Of a DNA stretch of 64,000 nt, positions 42,884 through 55,032 are shown one piece after another. The position numbers and the translations under genes were made by a program. How positions within the stretch are numbered: position 1 is the stretch's first letter; each line of letters opens with the position of its first letter. The stretch lies in the NCBI GenBank assembly GCA_014529385.2, contig CM043964.1, positions 104,645,587 through 104,709,586 of the forward strand, written 5' to 3'. Source of the DNA: Adiantum capillus-veneris. Lineage: Eukaryota; Streptophyta; Polypodiopsida; Polypodiales; Pteridaceae. The notes under the pieces are model-generated. The model was given only the letters and a program-made list of their open reading frames with translations, searched no databases and was not told the origin of the DNA.

Positions 42884-45852
42884 AAACAACTACGGCTATA
42901 TCAACAGTAGCGGCAAAGCGATTGCCTTGTGCAAAAAAGACAATTAAATAGAGATCAGTAAAGTTACAGTTATTACTTGCAAAGAAAACAGGAAACCTCG
43001 ACGGCGAATGCCAAAAAGCATCTTGCTTATTCCCTTCTCTTGCACAACATTAATTTTTCCATGCATTGACCGAGTATGCATAAATAAGGGCCACATTAAT
43101 CGGCCAAGCATTAGCAAAAAAAATTCAAACTATGCACGGCAGATACTCCAAGGCGATACCTTGTCATCTCGGAGGACTCCGGCTAGGAGGGGGGGAAGCA
43201 TTCTCAAATGCGGAACCAATAGCAAAAAGAGAAAAAAAGGGCATGATTTTTGACTATTTTAAGGGTTGTTATTTGATTGCAATTTTTTTTGGACTAACCC
43301 AAGTACATATGCCCTTAGACAGCATGTATCTGTAGGTATATGGGACCAAACCCCAAATCAAGCCCCTAAGTCTGTGTATATAAGTAGAAATAGCCAGTTT
43401 TCGGGCAAAATATTGGTAAACCGGAGGAATCCAGCCATAAAAATTGCATGTGAGTGCATATAATGTTTTGCGGTGATGTTTGTGATTTATAATGAGGTTT
43501 TGGGATTTTCTGGGTTGGAGTTGCTATTTTCCTTTTAATTTTGCTAATTTTCTGCAGAAAAACTTCAAAAATACAAAAAGCAGGTGAAAAACGGTTGTAA
43601 TGAAAAACAAAAAATATGGGGATGATCAGTGACTATAGGACAACCTATGGTATAATGGGGGTGCAATTAGGAGACTCGAGCAGAAAGCGTGTTTTGGCCA
43701 GATTTTGATCGAAATGCCAAATTTTTGGTAAACAGGGCAAATGGAGTCCAAATCAAGAAATTTTTGAGCCTAAACCGCATCTCGCAAGAAGATGGGAGCA
43801 CATGTCAAATTTCATGAAAAGTGGTTTGGGGACCCCCATTATAAGAATTTTTCACTTCATTTTTAGCTCATTTTCACTATTGACCTTTTGGAGAGACCTT
43901 CTGCCACCTAGAGCGAACAGACCTTTCAGCAGCTTCTACGACACGTATGACTACCGGACGGGCTTCATACATGAGAGGTGGGCTCACCACCTTGAGATTT
44001 TCGCGCATGTTTGTCGTTTTGTCGCAAAAACTAGCATAGGGTTCACACACAAAGCGGGCGGTAGAGACCTACAAGTAGAGGCGGCCACCTAACGGCTAAC
44101 CCAAAAGCAACGAGACTTCATCGGCAACTTACCCTAGCATAGAAGACCAGTCTTGGATGTCCAAAGGCAGTAGAAAACCATCGGGAAAAAACCGAATTCC
44201 TAGAATCCCGCAAGAGGCCACCAAATGGAAAATCGGCGAAAAGGCGCCCAAATGCTACCAAAATTCATGGGTAGGAGCATCTCGACATGCTCGACAAGTC
44301 TATGTGGCCCACATGACCAAAACGTGACCCGAAGCGGCACTAAACTTCAGAAACAGCATCAGACACACAAAGCGTCAAATAGCTCTCGCGGCCAAATAGC
44401 ATGCCCGTTTGCCACCAAACTTCACCAGCGGCTTTCCTAGACCATCAACAACCAAGTACTATGGTGGTAGACCACCACAAATCATCGAGAGATATGTAAA
44501 CGCAACCACGGGTGCTTCTAGAGCGACAAATTGCCAAATGAAGCTCCGGTGAAGCCAAAGTCGACAAAAACCATACGGCAAGGATCCCCAATGGAAGGGG
44601 AAGCTATGGAGACCAACATCATGAAATTTCATCGAAAAACACTCCAAAAGTCAAAAAACGGCTCGAAGGCTCTCAAATCCACACAGGGAGTTACTTTCTA
44701 TCCATTTGACTTTTTTGTTGAAATTAGGCTTAAAAGGGACTCAGGGGGACCAAGGGCAAGCACTAGTGGCACATTCCATAAAAAAATCATCAGGAGACAT
44801 CCTATCCGTAGGATATCTCAAGGGAATTTTTGGGCACAGATGCCAACATTTTTCATCACACACATTTTCTGAATGACCTTTACATGCTTGCCACCAAGTT
44901 TCATCACATTTGGACCAAAATTGACCTCATATGCATGAAAAAATGCAAAGTTAGGGCATAGAGGCAATAATGGGCCAGAGACCTGGGCCAGAGACCTACC
45001 AAATCTTGTCCAAATCACATGAAACTTGCACAACACATTCACAAGCACATAACCAATCCATCTGTGTACTCACAAGCAAAAATTGATGAAATAGACATCC
45101 TACGCGTAGGATGTCTATTTGACATTTTTGGCCTTCAGAGGATGTTTGTCCATTCCAGATCCAATCACATTATCTTCAAGAGCTCATATACTAATTTTCA
45201 AGCCATTCTAATCATTTTTGACCCCCAACACCTTCAAGATACACTTTTGTGAGCCCAAAAACACTACACAAGCTCTTACAAGCATCAATTCTTGTCCAAA
45301 TCCAAATCAAAGAGCATGGCCATGTTCCATAGGCCAAGGACTACCCACAGAACAAATCCCATGCCATTTTGATGAAATAGACATCCTACACGTAGGATGT
45401 CTCCAGCATAATTTAGACCTTCTATGCAAAGAGTGACATCATGGGAGCCAATACCATGGTGCAATGAGCCCATATATCAATTTTCAACCCATTTGGACAT
45501 CAGTTGCTACCTGTTATGGACTTTCTACCCAATTTGTGACCTAAAGCCTGAATCAGCCCAAAAAATCCACTATTTGATACCCAAATCCATATCCAAGCAC
45601 ATAGCCATGTTCCATAGGCCAAGGACTACCAGCATGTCAAGTATCACCCAATTCTGATGAAAAAGACATCCTACGCGTAGGATGTCTAGAGGGAAATTTT
45701 TGGCCAGAATTGCACTATGAGCACATGCACAGTTTCACAAGTTCCTTTTAAGCTTTATTTTCAATTTTCAAGTCATTTGGATAGATAAAATTCAGTTTCT
45801 CAGCTAATATGGAAAAAATGCTAACTTCGGACTACTGAGTGCAAGAGGATCT
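42884..45852. other. Non-coding region with LTR-like signals and palindromic repeats
   Basis: No coding region is supported in this 3-kb stretch. A purine run TAGGAGGGGGGGAAG at 43184-43198 could be the gypsy B polypurine tract. A TATA-like GTGTATATAAGTAG at about 43375 could belong to an LTR promoter. From 44795 on there are four palindromes at a pitch near 285-298 bases. The stretch may be the 3' end of gypsy B, the leader of a second related element, or both. Confidence 0.45.
44795..45687. repeat. Four 24-bp palindromes on ~285-base tandem units
   Basis: Copies lie at 44795-44818, 45093-45116, 45379-45402 and 45664-45687. The half-site AGACATCCTACG is followed by its exact complement in the copies at 45093 and 45664; the other two are near-perfect. 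Flanking text such as TTGATGAAATAGACATCC is also shared, so the whole unit appears to be a degenerate tandem repeat. The same palindrome occurs twice in the gypsy B leader (19364, 19923). Confidence 0.8.
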
Positions 45853-46798
45853 ATGGCAGCCGCGAAGTCACCGGCAAAGAAGAAAAGAATGACCATTAAG
45901 GATTACCTAAAAGAAGTGGAGCCCTTCGTCATACCAGAAGGAACACTAAAGCCCACCAGCACATGGATCCAAGAAGATCTGCTAGAGTCCAACGACCTAA
46001 AGATCTACCGAGGAGTGTTCAAAGACACTAAAGGGAATGTGATCGAGCTACCAATGCTATCGCGGGAACTCAATGAGTTCGTAAGAAGCAAGATGGCCGG
46101 GTACTTGGAGAAGATTGATCTTCACAATTACTTTGAAGCAGTGCCGGCGGGGGTTGGCATAAAGAGAGTCTGGGAATTTGTGACAACAATAAAGGAAGAT
46201 GGAGTGGCCAGAGTAACCGATCTGCAAGGCAGGCCAGAAACAGAAAGTCATCACCGAGCAAGTTGTAGCAAATGCACTAGACCTCTCCAACAAGGGGGAT
46301 AGTGTAACTAAAAGAAGAGATGATGTCAAGGTGTACACTGAGAAGAAAAATAACTACACTTTTGAAGATATTGCCAACCCAAAAGTGGAAATCATGAGTC
46401 AGTTGTACAACCAATACTTCCATATGTGTACGAAGCGGCCACAAAAGTACAAAATGCCGCCAGGAGAACTTGCCATGACATTCACTTGGGCAATGATGAA
46501 GAGCACTCCAAGGCTAATCAATTATGCAGCATATATACATGACAACCTAGCGAAGATGGGTAACAAGAAGCCCACATATATTGTGCCAGGAGAACTAATC
46601 ACTAAGCTGATTTATGGGGCATTGCACGCAAAAGGAAGATGGCCTGACCCTCCATCACAAAATGATTGGCTGAGGCTCAAAGAAGACAAAGAATACGAGC
46701 CACAAAAAGCACCAAGAGTTGCCACAAGATTGAAAAGACATTGGTGTAGCCAAAGTATGTCGACTCTAGAAGATGGCATGGACAGGTGTGTATAAGTA
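45853..46798 (+). pseudogene. Unrecognised element ORF, frameshifted
   Basis: From Met 45853, a basic start (S-P-A-K-K-K-R-M-T) leads into about 315 residues with one frameshift near 46250. Blocks include S-R-E-L-N-E-F-V-R-S-K-M and F-T-W-A-M-M-K-S-T-P-R-L-I-N-Y-A, and Y-I-V-P-G-E-L-I-T-K-L-I-Y-G-A-L. The layout loosely resembles the putative plant transposon protein domain found in some Athila-type ORFs, but I cannot confirm this. It follows the palindrome-bearing leader-like region, as gag follows the leader in gypsy B, so it may be the first ORF of another gypsy element. It is cut off by the direct repeat beginning at 46804. Confidence 0.4.
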
Positions 46799-46803
46799 AG
46801 CAG

Positions 46804-48139
46804 AAGCATGGCAAAGGACTGAAGCAGCCAGGAAGGTCACGGGATAGAAGGTAGCAGCGGAAGTGTATGCATGATGCAGCTTATAGGCCAAGAAAGGTTA
46901 CACAAGGGTCTAATTGGGGTAGCAGGTGAAAGAGACGCAAAGTGCAGTTTTGAGGTCCAGGAATGAAGAGCTTGAAGTGCTGAGGGGACAGGTCCAGACG
47001 GTTCATCAAACTGAGCTACGGAGCCCAAGTTATTGAAGGTTGAAGTTTTGATGGTTTGCAGATTCTTTCTGGAAAAGGAAGCTGGGGACAGGTGGTCCAA
47101 GTGGAACTTAAGGTACAGATGTGTAGAGCTCAATTTATGGATCCTACCCATCTTTTCGGATTGTGGATCGGAGCCATGGTTTGCAAGATATGATCATTTG
47201 AAGTTTTTTCGGGGGCCGGGTCTAAGCTTACTTGGCCACATTGGAAAGTGTGCCGTCTGGCTTCTTCTTAGCCTCGACAAAGTTCTAGAGCAGGGTGTAC
47301 GCCATATGGAGTTAGCAGGAAGTGACCGCATGCCAAACGGAGGCCGGAGCAAGGAGATATAGCCGTCGGAAAATTGGGAGCATTTGACCGGATCAGGTTG
47401 CAGATGTTTTTCCATTTTTGAAAGCTTTGGCTCGAGGACGCTGAGAAGTAAAAGTGCAGGTACAGAGAGGGTGATTGTAGCCAGAAAGATGGAGTTTCAC
47501 CCAGGCTTTGCAGCTTGGGAACAGGAGCTGGGATCAGAGAATGGGAGTCAGGAGAAGGCAAGCTAAAAACATTTTTTTGGTTAAAGGAAAAAAATAATAA
47601 GTTTTTGAAGCCCTTGGGGCTCAAGGCTTAGGGAAATGCCACATGGCAGTGGCCTATAACCCACATGCGGGCGCGATGTGCCTGAGGCCGGGCTATAAAG
47701 GCTGGGGCGTGGCACTCCAAAAGGCATCCAAGAGGAGTGAGGGGAGCTCCCCTCCCCCTATCTATGGCGTCCATGGGATGGCGCTGCGAGCGGCGTTGCA
47801 GTGGTGTCTGGTGGCGATTTTGGGCGCGAAGTCGGCTGTGCAAGGAGATGGTTTTCAGTGATGATGTGGCAGCGCTAGTGGGGGGTGGTCCCGCGGCCCT
47901 TGGGGCACCAAATTTTTGAGAGGAAAAGGGAGAGGGCAATAGCGATGTCGCTATTGCCTTCCCCCCTCAGGTAAGGGATGAGCCCCACAGCAGAGAGTGA
48001 GAGAGAGAATCCGGAGGCATCCAAGTAGTATAAAGCAAAGCTAAAGCCAGCCAAGTTGAGGGCCAAGTGGACAAAGCCAGATGCAAGACCAAAAGGAGGG
48101 GGATCCGGCCGGCCAAGATGGAAGGACCAAAGCTCAATG
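46804..48139 (+). repeat. Left 1.3-kb direct repeat (probable 5' LTR of gypsy C, truncated)
   Basis: It begins AAGCATGGCAAAGGACTG and is homologous over its length to 49960-51255. TG follows AAGCA, as at an LTR start. It contains a TATA-like CTATAAAGG near 47693 and a palindrome CAATAGCGA-TG-TCGCTATTG at about 47938. It passes directly into mid-gag coding sequence at 48140, so the LTR end, primer site and gag N-terminus are deleted. Confidence 0.65.
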
Positions 48140-49964
48140 GGCAGTTGCTATCGCGCGGTCTAAAAGCTGTAAAATCAAGAAGAAGATCGAGCAAGGTGCA
48201 TTGGGATATGAGGCGATGGTTCCCAATCCGACTTTGAGTCCGAGAGAAGAAGCTCAAGTGGAGAATCAGCCCAATCGAGGGGCTGCAACCGTTCCTCAAA
48301 AGTGGGTACATACAGTTCAAGATTTGTCTGAACAAATGCAAGAGTTGCGTTTAAGTGTTATGGACAGAGGTCAAGCAAGGACAGGAAGGGGCAGAGCTAG
48401 ACAATTGCCCGACAGATGCTACAATTGCAGAGAGGAGGGTCACTATGCTCCTAATTGCCCTCACCCACCAAGGGAAAGGGGCGGCATTGTTCCTCTTTTT
48501 GGTCGAGGTCGTGGTCAGGCACATTTTAATGGCCAAAGAGGTCAAGAAGAGGTTGAAAATCAAGCATAGGCGGCTCCATCAGGTAACGATGAAATACCCA
48601 AGGTTAACATTATTGGTGTTGATAGGCAGGAGATTGACATTATGGCCAACAAAAGAGCACGAGGTGAAAGAGAGACTGAGGCGGAGCGTGAAACTAGATC
48701 CAAGAAGGGGAAAGAGAAGGTAAATGAAGGAAGAGAGCAACCAGAGCCAAGCAGAAGAAGGCAAAGACGAAGGATCACCCAAAAGGATTTTCAATTGGGA
48801 CGTGGCAATCCGGAGTATGATTTGGAAAGAGATGTTCAAAACCAGAAGGCTAACATCACTTTTGGGCAGCTGCTTACTTTGAACCCTAAGTTAAGAAGGC
48901 AATGGTCAACTAGTGTCAGCACTAGGCTTCCTTGAGTGGGAGGAGAGGTACATACAATGCAAAATCTAGCTGTGAAGGTGGGAAGTCCAACCGATGTGCT
49001 TCCGGTGGTGGATGTTTTGATCGAGAAGAAGAAATAGGTCCAAGCTTACATTGATGGTGGAGCCCAAGTTTGTGTTATCACGGAGTTGGCTATGAGGGAA
49101 ATTGGCATTAAAGCTATTGTCAGGTCCAATGTGCGAATGAGGATGGCTAATCATGCCAAAGCTCGTTGTCTGGGAGTGGCACAGGATGTGAAGGTAAAGG
49201 TTATGGGAATTGAATGTTTAATTGATTTTTTTGTCATGAAAGCAGGAGAGAATGCTTATCCAATTATATTGGGCAGGCCATGGATGTTAGCAATTGGAGC
49301 CAAGCAAGATTGGGGGACTGGGGTGTTTACCCTGCCAGATAGGGAGAATGGCGGACAGATTGTGTTGGATCTAAAGACCAGGGAAAGTCATTTTCATCCC
49401 TCAGCAGGTGGAGAAAATCGAGATTTCAGTACTAGTTATGAGTATGAGACGGAGTCTACTTATGATGAAGGGTCTACTAGTGTCGAAGAGGAGGAGAGTG
49501 ATGAGGATTTATTAAAGCTAGATACAGATTTGTTTGGGGTCACAATAGACTCTACCACTGCAAAGAGAGGTATGCAAGTTCCGGCTTGTAGTTCGCAAGC
49601 TAAAGAAATGGAAGATATGCTAGGTGCCGATTTAACAAAGGAGGAGAAGGAAGGCTACATGGACCTATGTGCATCCTACCCTAATTTATTTGCAAAGGAA
49701 TACAAGGATTTGAGGGGAGCTAGAGGAGTGGAGCATCAGATTCTTCTTAAAGAAGGATACAAGCCAAAAGCACAGAAGCTTAGAAGGTTGGGGGATATTC
49801 AAAAGGAAGCTCTATGGCAGGAGATCAACAAGTTGCTCAAAGCAGGTATTATTTATCTGGTAAAGGAGTCTGAGTGGGTTTCTCCTGTTTTCATTACCCC
49901 GAAAAAGAATGGAAAGTGGCGGGTATGTGTAGATTATAAGCCTTTGAATGCTGCAACCAAAGCA
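48140..49964 (+). pseudogene. Gypsy C gag, protease and partial RT
   Basis: All parts lie in one frame, interrupted only by stops at 48567 (TAG), 48933 (TGA) and 49035 (TAG). Each stop is one C-to-T change from Gln or Arg. Gag has the knuckle CYNCREEGHYAPNC. Protease has Y-I-D-G-G-A-Q-V-C-V-I near 49060 and the flap-side Y-P-I-I-L-G-R-P-W near 49260. RT starts near 49800 and ends abruptly at about 49960. The linker between protease and RT is acidic, as in gypsy A. Confidence 0.8.
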
Positions 49965-51480
49965 TGGCAAAGGACTGAAGCAGCTAGGAAGATCTGGGGA
50001 TGGTAGGTCACAGCGGAAGTGTATGCATGATGCGGCTTATAGGCCAGGGAAGGCTCCATAATGGGCTAATTGGGGTAGCGGGTGAAGGAGATGCAAAGTG
50101 CATCCTTTGGGTCCCGAAATGAAGAGCTTGATGTGCTGAAGGAACACGTCCAGATGGCTCATCAAACCAAGCTATGGAGCCCAAGTTATTGAAGGTTAAA
50201 GCTTTAGTGGTTTGCAGATTTTTGCTGGACACGGCTGCTGGAGACAAGTGGTCCAAGTGGAGCTTGAGGTATAGATGTGTAGATCTCAATATTCATGGAG
50301 CCTACCCGTACTTTCGGATTGCAGATCAGAGCCTTGGTTTGCAAGATATGGTCATTGGAAGTTTTTTCGGGGGCCGGGTTTGAGCCCACTTGATTGCATT
50401 GGAGAATGTTCCATCTGGCATGTTTTGAGCCTCAACGAAGTTCTAGAGTAGGGTGTACATCATATGGAGCTAGCAGGAAGTGACTGCATGCCAAACGAAG
50501 TCCGGAGCGGGAAGATATGGCAGTCGGAAGTTTGGGTGTCTTTGTCCAAGGTTGGTCGCAAATGATGTTTTCACTTTTTCAGAGCCTTGATTCGAAAATT
50601 CCAAGAAGTCAAAATGCAGAGACAGAAGGTGTGGTGGGAGCCAGGAAAGTGGAGCTTCAATAGGTGGTTCTAGTTTGGCAACAGGGGGTTGGAGCGGAGA
50701 ATGGGAGATGGCCAAAGGTACCAAAAAAAAGAGTTTTCTCAATGTTTTTGAAGGGGTGTCATGACCCTTGGGGTGTGCAAACCATGCGGAGCTGCCACGT
50801 GTCTTGCGATATAACCCACATACACTGGCGGGAGCGGAGGAGCTGCGCTATATATACTGAGGCGTGGCCTCTTCATGGTACACAACAAAGGAGTGGGCTC
50901 CTTGGGAGCTCCTTGGCCATGGCGTCCGTGGGTATGGCGCTGCGCGTGGCGGACGCGACGGCGATTTTGGGCGTGAGCCGGCGAGGCTCGGCGGCGGTGG
51001 CACCTAGCGGTTCTGTTCAGTGATGACGTGGCATGAAGTAGGGGTGGTGCCCGCGTTTGCCAAGGGCCTAGTTTTTTGAGGAGTGAAGGGGTTGTACCCC
51101 CCCCCCCCCCCCCCCAATAGCGACATCGCTATTGCCTTGACGGTGGAGGGGTCCCACTGCAGAAAGGCATGCCGACAAGTGGAAGGCTAAAAGCACTCTA
51201 AGGCCAAGAGAGGAGGAAGTCCAACCGGCCAAAGGGAGAGGACCAAAGCCCAATGTGCACACCATGTAAATATTTCCAAAAGTGAAATATGCCAAGTGTT
51301 GGCAATGCAATCCAATTCTAAAAGAAGCTCTAAGTGAAGGCCAAGGGAGGTGAAGTTCACCCTTTTTCCTTTTATTGGGCCTCCTGGAGGTACCCCTATA
51401 AAAGGTTGTAAATGCAAAAATTTGAGGGCTTTTTTCCCTGTGTGAGTAAGTGAAATCTTGAAGCTTGTGTGTTGCTAAGC
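49960..51480 (+). repeat. Right direct repeat (probable 3' LTR of gypsy C)
   Basis: Homologous to 46804-48139 up to about 51255 and then continuing uniquely. It contains TATA-like CTATATATAC near 50850, a run of 19 C at 51097-51115, the palindrome CAATAGCGA-CA-TCGCTATTG at 51114, and a second TATA-like CCTATAAAAGG near 51395. The LTR end was not located. Confidence 0.6.
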
Positions 51481-54400
51481 TTGCCATTGAAGCTGCATAC
51501 ATTGGTTGTACTACTCTCTATGCAATAATACCACTCACTTGCCCCAATCTCGTGTGTTGCTTCTCCCCATCCCCCTCCTCTTCTCTCGCTCTTCATGTAT
51601 TGGTCATTGCTTGCACACGGTTTGCCTGCAGCTTGAAAGGTGCTACCAAGAGAGCAGATTAGGAGTGTTTTGTGATTCGGAAAGGGTGAGTTGAGCAGTG
51701 GGGGTGTTTTTGTGCTGTGGGTGTTTTTTGCAAGGTGTGAGGTAGTTGTTTTGTATGATAAAGTGGAGTTGTTAGTGCAAATAAGCCAATTTGAAGGTGT
51801 TTTTTGAGAGGTTAGGGGTGCTGTGGAATCCCTGGGCTATAGAGAGGAAAGTATTTTGTGTGCTGGGTGTGTTCCCTATTCCCCCTCTCCAGCGTCCTCG
51901 TGTGCTGGTGAAGCAAGACACGGTGACATGGTAGAAAGCAAGTCCATGGAAGAAATGTTTGAGCTGCAAAACATAAGAACATGTAATGAGCATCAAAGGC
52001 CACCAAGAATGAACTAAACATGAAGGACAATGATCAATCATGCAAAGTGATTTTTTGCTTCTAAAAGATGGGTTCATCATAGTCAAAAACTGGACAACAT
52101 AAAGCAAAAAAAACACCTAAACTATTGTGAAGAATAAACCACTTGAAATTTCAATTTTATGCATGAAACACAAGCAATCAATTATGACCCTAGGCTAATG
52201 CAAGTTCATAAACCTACTAGCCTAAAAACTATGTGAACAATCTTAATAAATCATTAAAGTCTATCATGTCTACGGGCTATAAAAAAGCTCCTAATCTATT
52301 AGTTCATTGTCAAAGATTTTTGAAGCTCATGGAAGTTTTTGTTTTTGACATTCATTGAAAAAGTAAAGCACAATCACAAGGCTACCACCCCAAGGCAAGT
52401 CTAGGTGCGACTCTTGGCTCCTTGAACCCTCAAGAAGATGTTCCAAAAGCCTACTAGCCTACCAAGGCGACGGCTAACCCCTATCAGCCCAGGGCATCGG
52501 TTTAGGGCCTTGACCAAGCGATCCAAGGTGATTCCCCTCGCCTGCCAAGTTCCAATAAAGGGCAAAGCCTCACAAAGACACAACATAACATAGAATTTTT
52601 ATTTTCATGACTTTTTTGGACACTTCTTTGCTTCATGATTCATTTTTTTAGCACATTTTTACTCTTCCAACATGAGATGCTAATGGAAATTGGACTAAAG
52701 GACTAAAGCTTAATCATAGCCCTAGGTCATGACAAAAATGAAAGGAGTATTAAAACTATCACTAAGAGTCTAGGACTAATAAGAAATAATCCTACATTAA
52801 CCTAAGGTCAAGGACAATAACCTATGATTAGCACACATATAACCTAATTTTTTGATGAGTTAATTTTCTCAAAGCAAAGTGTTGAAACTTTAGGTTGCTT
52901 AGATTTCAAACATGAAAAAAAACATAGCTTAGAAGCAAATTCACTTAAGCCAAGCAAAAGAATGAAGAGATGAGAAGAGAGCAAAATCATTGAAGGATTA
53001 TACCTATTCATGCTCTTTGTGCATCCTTGAACAAGCATCCCCTTTGTAGAGAAGTCTCTTGATCTTTTATTTGCAAAAGAAGCTGATTTGAAGCTAAGTG
53101 TAAACACAAGCTCCAAAACCTTTTATTGAAAAGCCACACAAAAAACATTAATGAAAACCTAAATCTAGGGTCTTGCATACCCAAATTTTCCAAAGGGAAA
53201 AAACCCAAGGGAAAAAAGTGCCTTTGGTTATGCACATGATGCTCTTTAAAGAAAATTTATGCATACACATCAACCATGAGAGATAACGAGCTTCTACATA
53301 AGCAAATTTTACAATTTTTACCACCTCTCATGCATGGTTCAAAAAGTCGATTAAGTGTTAGCTCACTTGAAATATGGAATTAAAAAACAAGCCAAGAGCT
53401 AAAAATAATACAACTTATGAATGAAATAAAATGGCTCTCGCAAGCCAAATTTTACAATTTAAAGCTTGTCAAAAAGTTCGCTAACAACTAGCTCACATGA
53501 AATTTTACATTTTTTAGTGCAATCTATGAGCTAGAGAGGACTGCAACTTGATCAAATGAAAATGAATGGCTCTCAATCGCCAAATTATGTACTTGAAAGC
53601 TCAAAAAATTGGGCGAAAACTAGCTCAAGATGAAAAATTTTAACTTTTGACCAAGCTATGAGCTAGCATATATACAACTTTTAGTCAAAAGACTTGGAAT
53701 GACTCTAACTAGCCACATTTTGCAATACATTGCAATGATGACCCGTTCTTGGATCAATGAAATCACACTCTTGCCACACCCCTTCAAAACAAATCAAATG
53801 TTAGTGCTTTTGAGCATTTGAAAATTCAACACAAGCACTAAAAAATGCACAATCACAAGCCCGAAATTTTACTATCCCATGGTCATCCAAACTAGCACGA
53901 AGGTTAGTGCTATGCAATAATTTTTCTTAGAAAGTAAGCACAAATTGGATCAAGCAATGCACACTCTTGACCAAGTATCAATGCATCATTCGGTTATTGT
54001 CAAAAGTGAAGCTTACAGGCATATAAAAATGAACTTGTCTTTTAGTGTAAAAATCTTTTGACCAAACCAAACACCACATCATGCTCAATTATAATTCAAA
54101 GGTCCTTTGAGAAAGCTCAATGGTTAGTGTTATGTAGTGATTTTTACATTCAATTCAGACACTAACATGCAACAAGCTAATCGAATCCAAGCACAAAGTA
54201 CCAACCAAGCACAATTCTTCATCCAATATAACTCGCAAACCCATATGCATGTCACAAGGAGTTATTCATTTAGTGCTATGAGAATTTCAATCAAACCAGG
54301 CACTAAAATCTATTGCACTCACCCACAAATTTGGCAAATTTGATGTATCTCCTTGAAACTGGGCACTCATCGCACAAAGATTGAATGTATGTGCTTCACA

Positions 54401-54984
54401 CGTTGTCATGCATCATATTTTGACATACAAAGCAATATAGAATCAAGGAACCCATGCACAATGACTCTTTGATTGCTAAACATATGTTGGCATGCGGCTC
54501 CCTCTTTGGATATTATTGTCATCACCTCAACAACTCAATCTTGAATGCCAAAAATCAATCACAGAACTGAAGGTATTGTCTTGTATACATCATCTTTGGG
54601 CATCGTGAAGTGGTTAGAGAGGCGCGAACCCTTTTTATGAGTCTTCAAAAAAATTTAATGGTTTTCTTCTCTTTGTATCTCATGTCTCTTAAGGTGACAG
54701 AACCAAAAAACAAGTTTAAGGGGTAGGGTACGTGGGTGAGGCTCATCAGCATGTGTATAAGTGCAAGCTATGGTGGAAGCGGAGGTAGGAACAAGCCTCA
54801 TTAAATTCTTTTATTCATTTTTCTTTTATTACTTTTTTTAATATTATTTTTAATAATGCCAGGGCACGTCGGCAACCTGAGAGAGTGAGGTTGACGTGGT
54901 CTTTACCTTGATTATCTAAGATCGATTGAGTGAAAGGAGGAAGGTTAGCTATGCCATGTGGCCACATGTGATTGGGGTGCTAAA
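51481..54984. other. Non-coding AT-rich region
   Basis: No coding region is supported. The sequence is AT-rich with many short frames only. Recurrent words TTAGTGCTATG and CACTAA appear between 53800 and 54310. A degenerate tandem array is listed separately. It may be old transposon sequence or intergenic spacer. Confidence 0.5.
53278..53740. repeat. Degenerate tandem repeats of about 135-150 bases
   Basis: Roughly three and a half units begin near 53278, 53430, 53564 and 53696. Shared words are ATGGCTCTC...GCCAAATT near unit starts, AAAAAGT or AAAATTGGGCGA in the middle, and CTAGCTCA...GATGAAA afterwards. The copies are clearly diverged. Confidence 0.5.
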
Positions 54985-54992
54985 TTAGGATG

Positions 54993-55032
<40 letters not shown>

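Larger units (their letters stand above)
18150..43200 (+). mobile_element. Ty3/gypsy retrotransposon B, split by two nested elements
   Basis: The parts in order are primer site 18826, gag N-terminus 20622-21258, copia B insertion, gag continuation 26203-28205, CACTA insertion, rest of gag and coiled-coil linker 35941-36884, protease, RT, RNase H, two HHCC modules, integrase, and an extra ORF with a second retropepsin. Each insertion is bounded by a target-site duplication and the coding frame resumes after it. Without the inserts the element is about 12 kb or more. Its end is uncertain: a polypurine-like tract at 43184-43198 may mark the 3' LTR start. No chromodomain is seen. Confidence 0.75.
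46804..51480 (+). mobile_element. Gypsy C: deletion derivative of a Tat-like Ty3/gypsy element
   Basis: Two direct repeats enclose gag (zinc knuckle), protease and the first part of RT. The RT frame breaks off after P-L-N-A-A-T-K and joins the right repeat at its AAGCATGG start. The remaining RT, RNase H and integrase are gone. The protein parts match gypsy A in order and sequence style (protease D-G-G-A, RT W-V-S-P-V-F-I-T-P-K-K-N-G-K-W-R). The right outer boundary is not fixed. Confidence 0.65.

Noticed and set aside
43200-43500. Gypsy B 3' LTR proven by match to 18001-18825
   Set aside because: I compared the two stretches by eye and found no convincing shared sequence, so only LTR-like signals are reported.
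47628-47939. Minus-strand frame across the gypsy C left repeat
   Set aside because: GC-rich repeat sequence with frames on both strands and no domain; the diverged right copy does not keep it.
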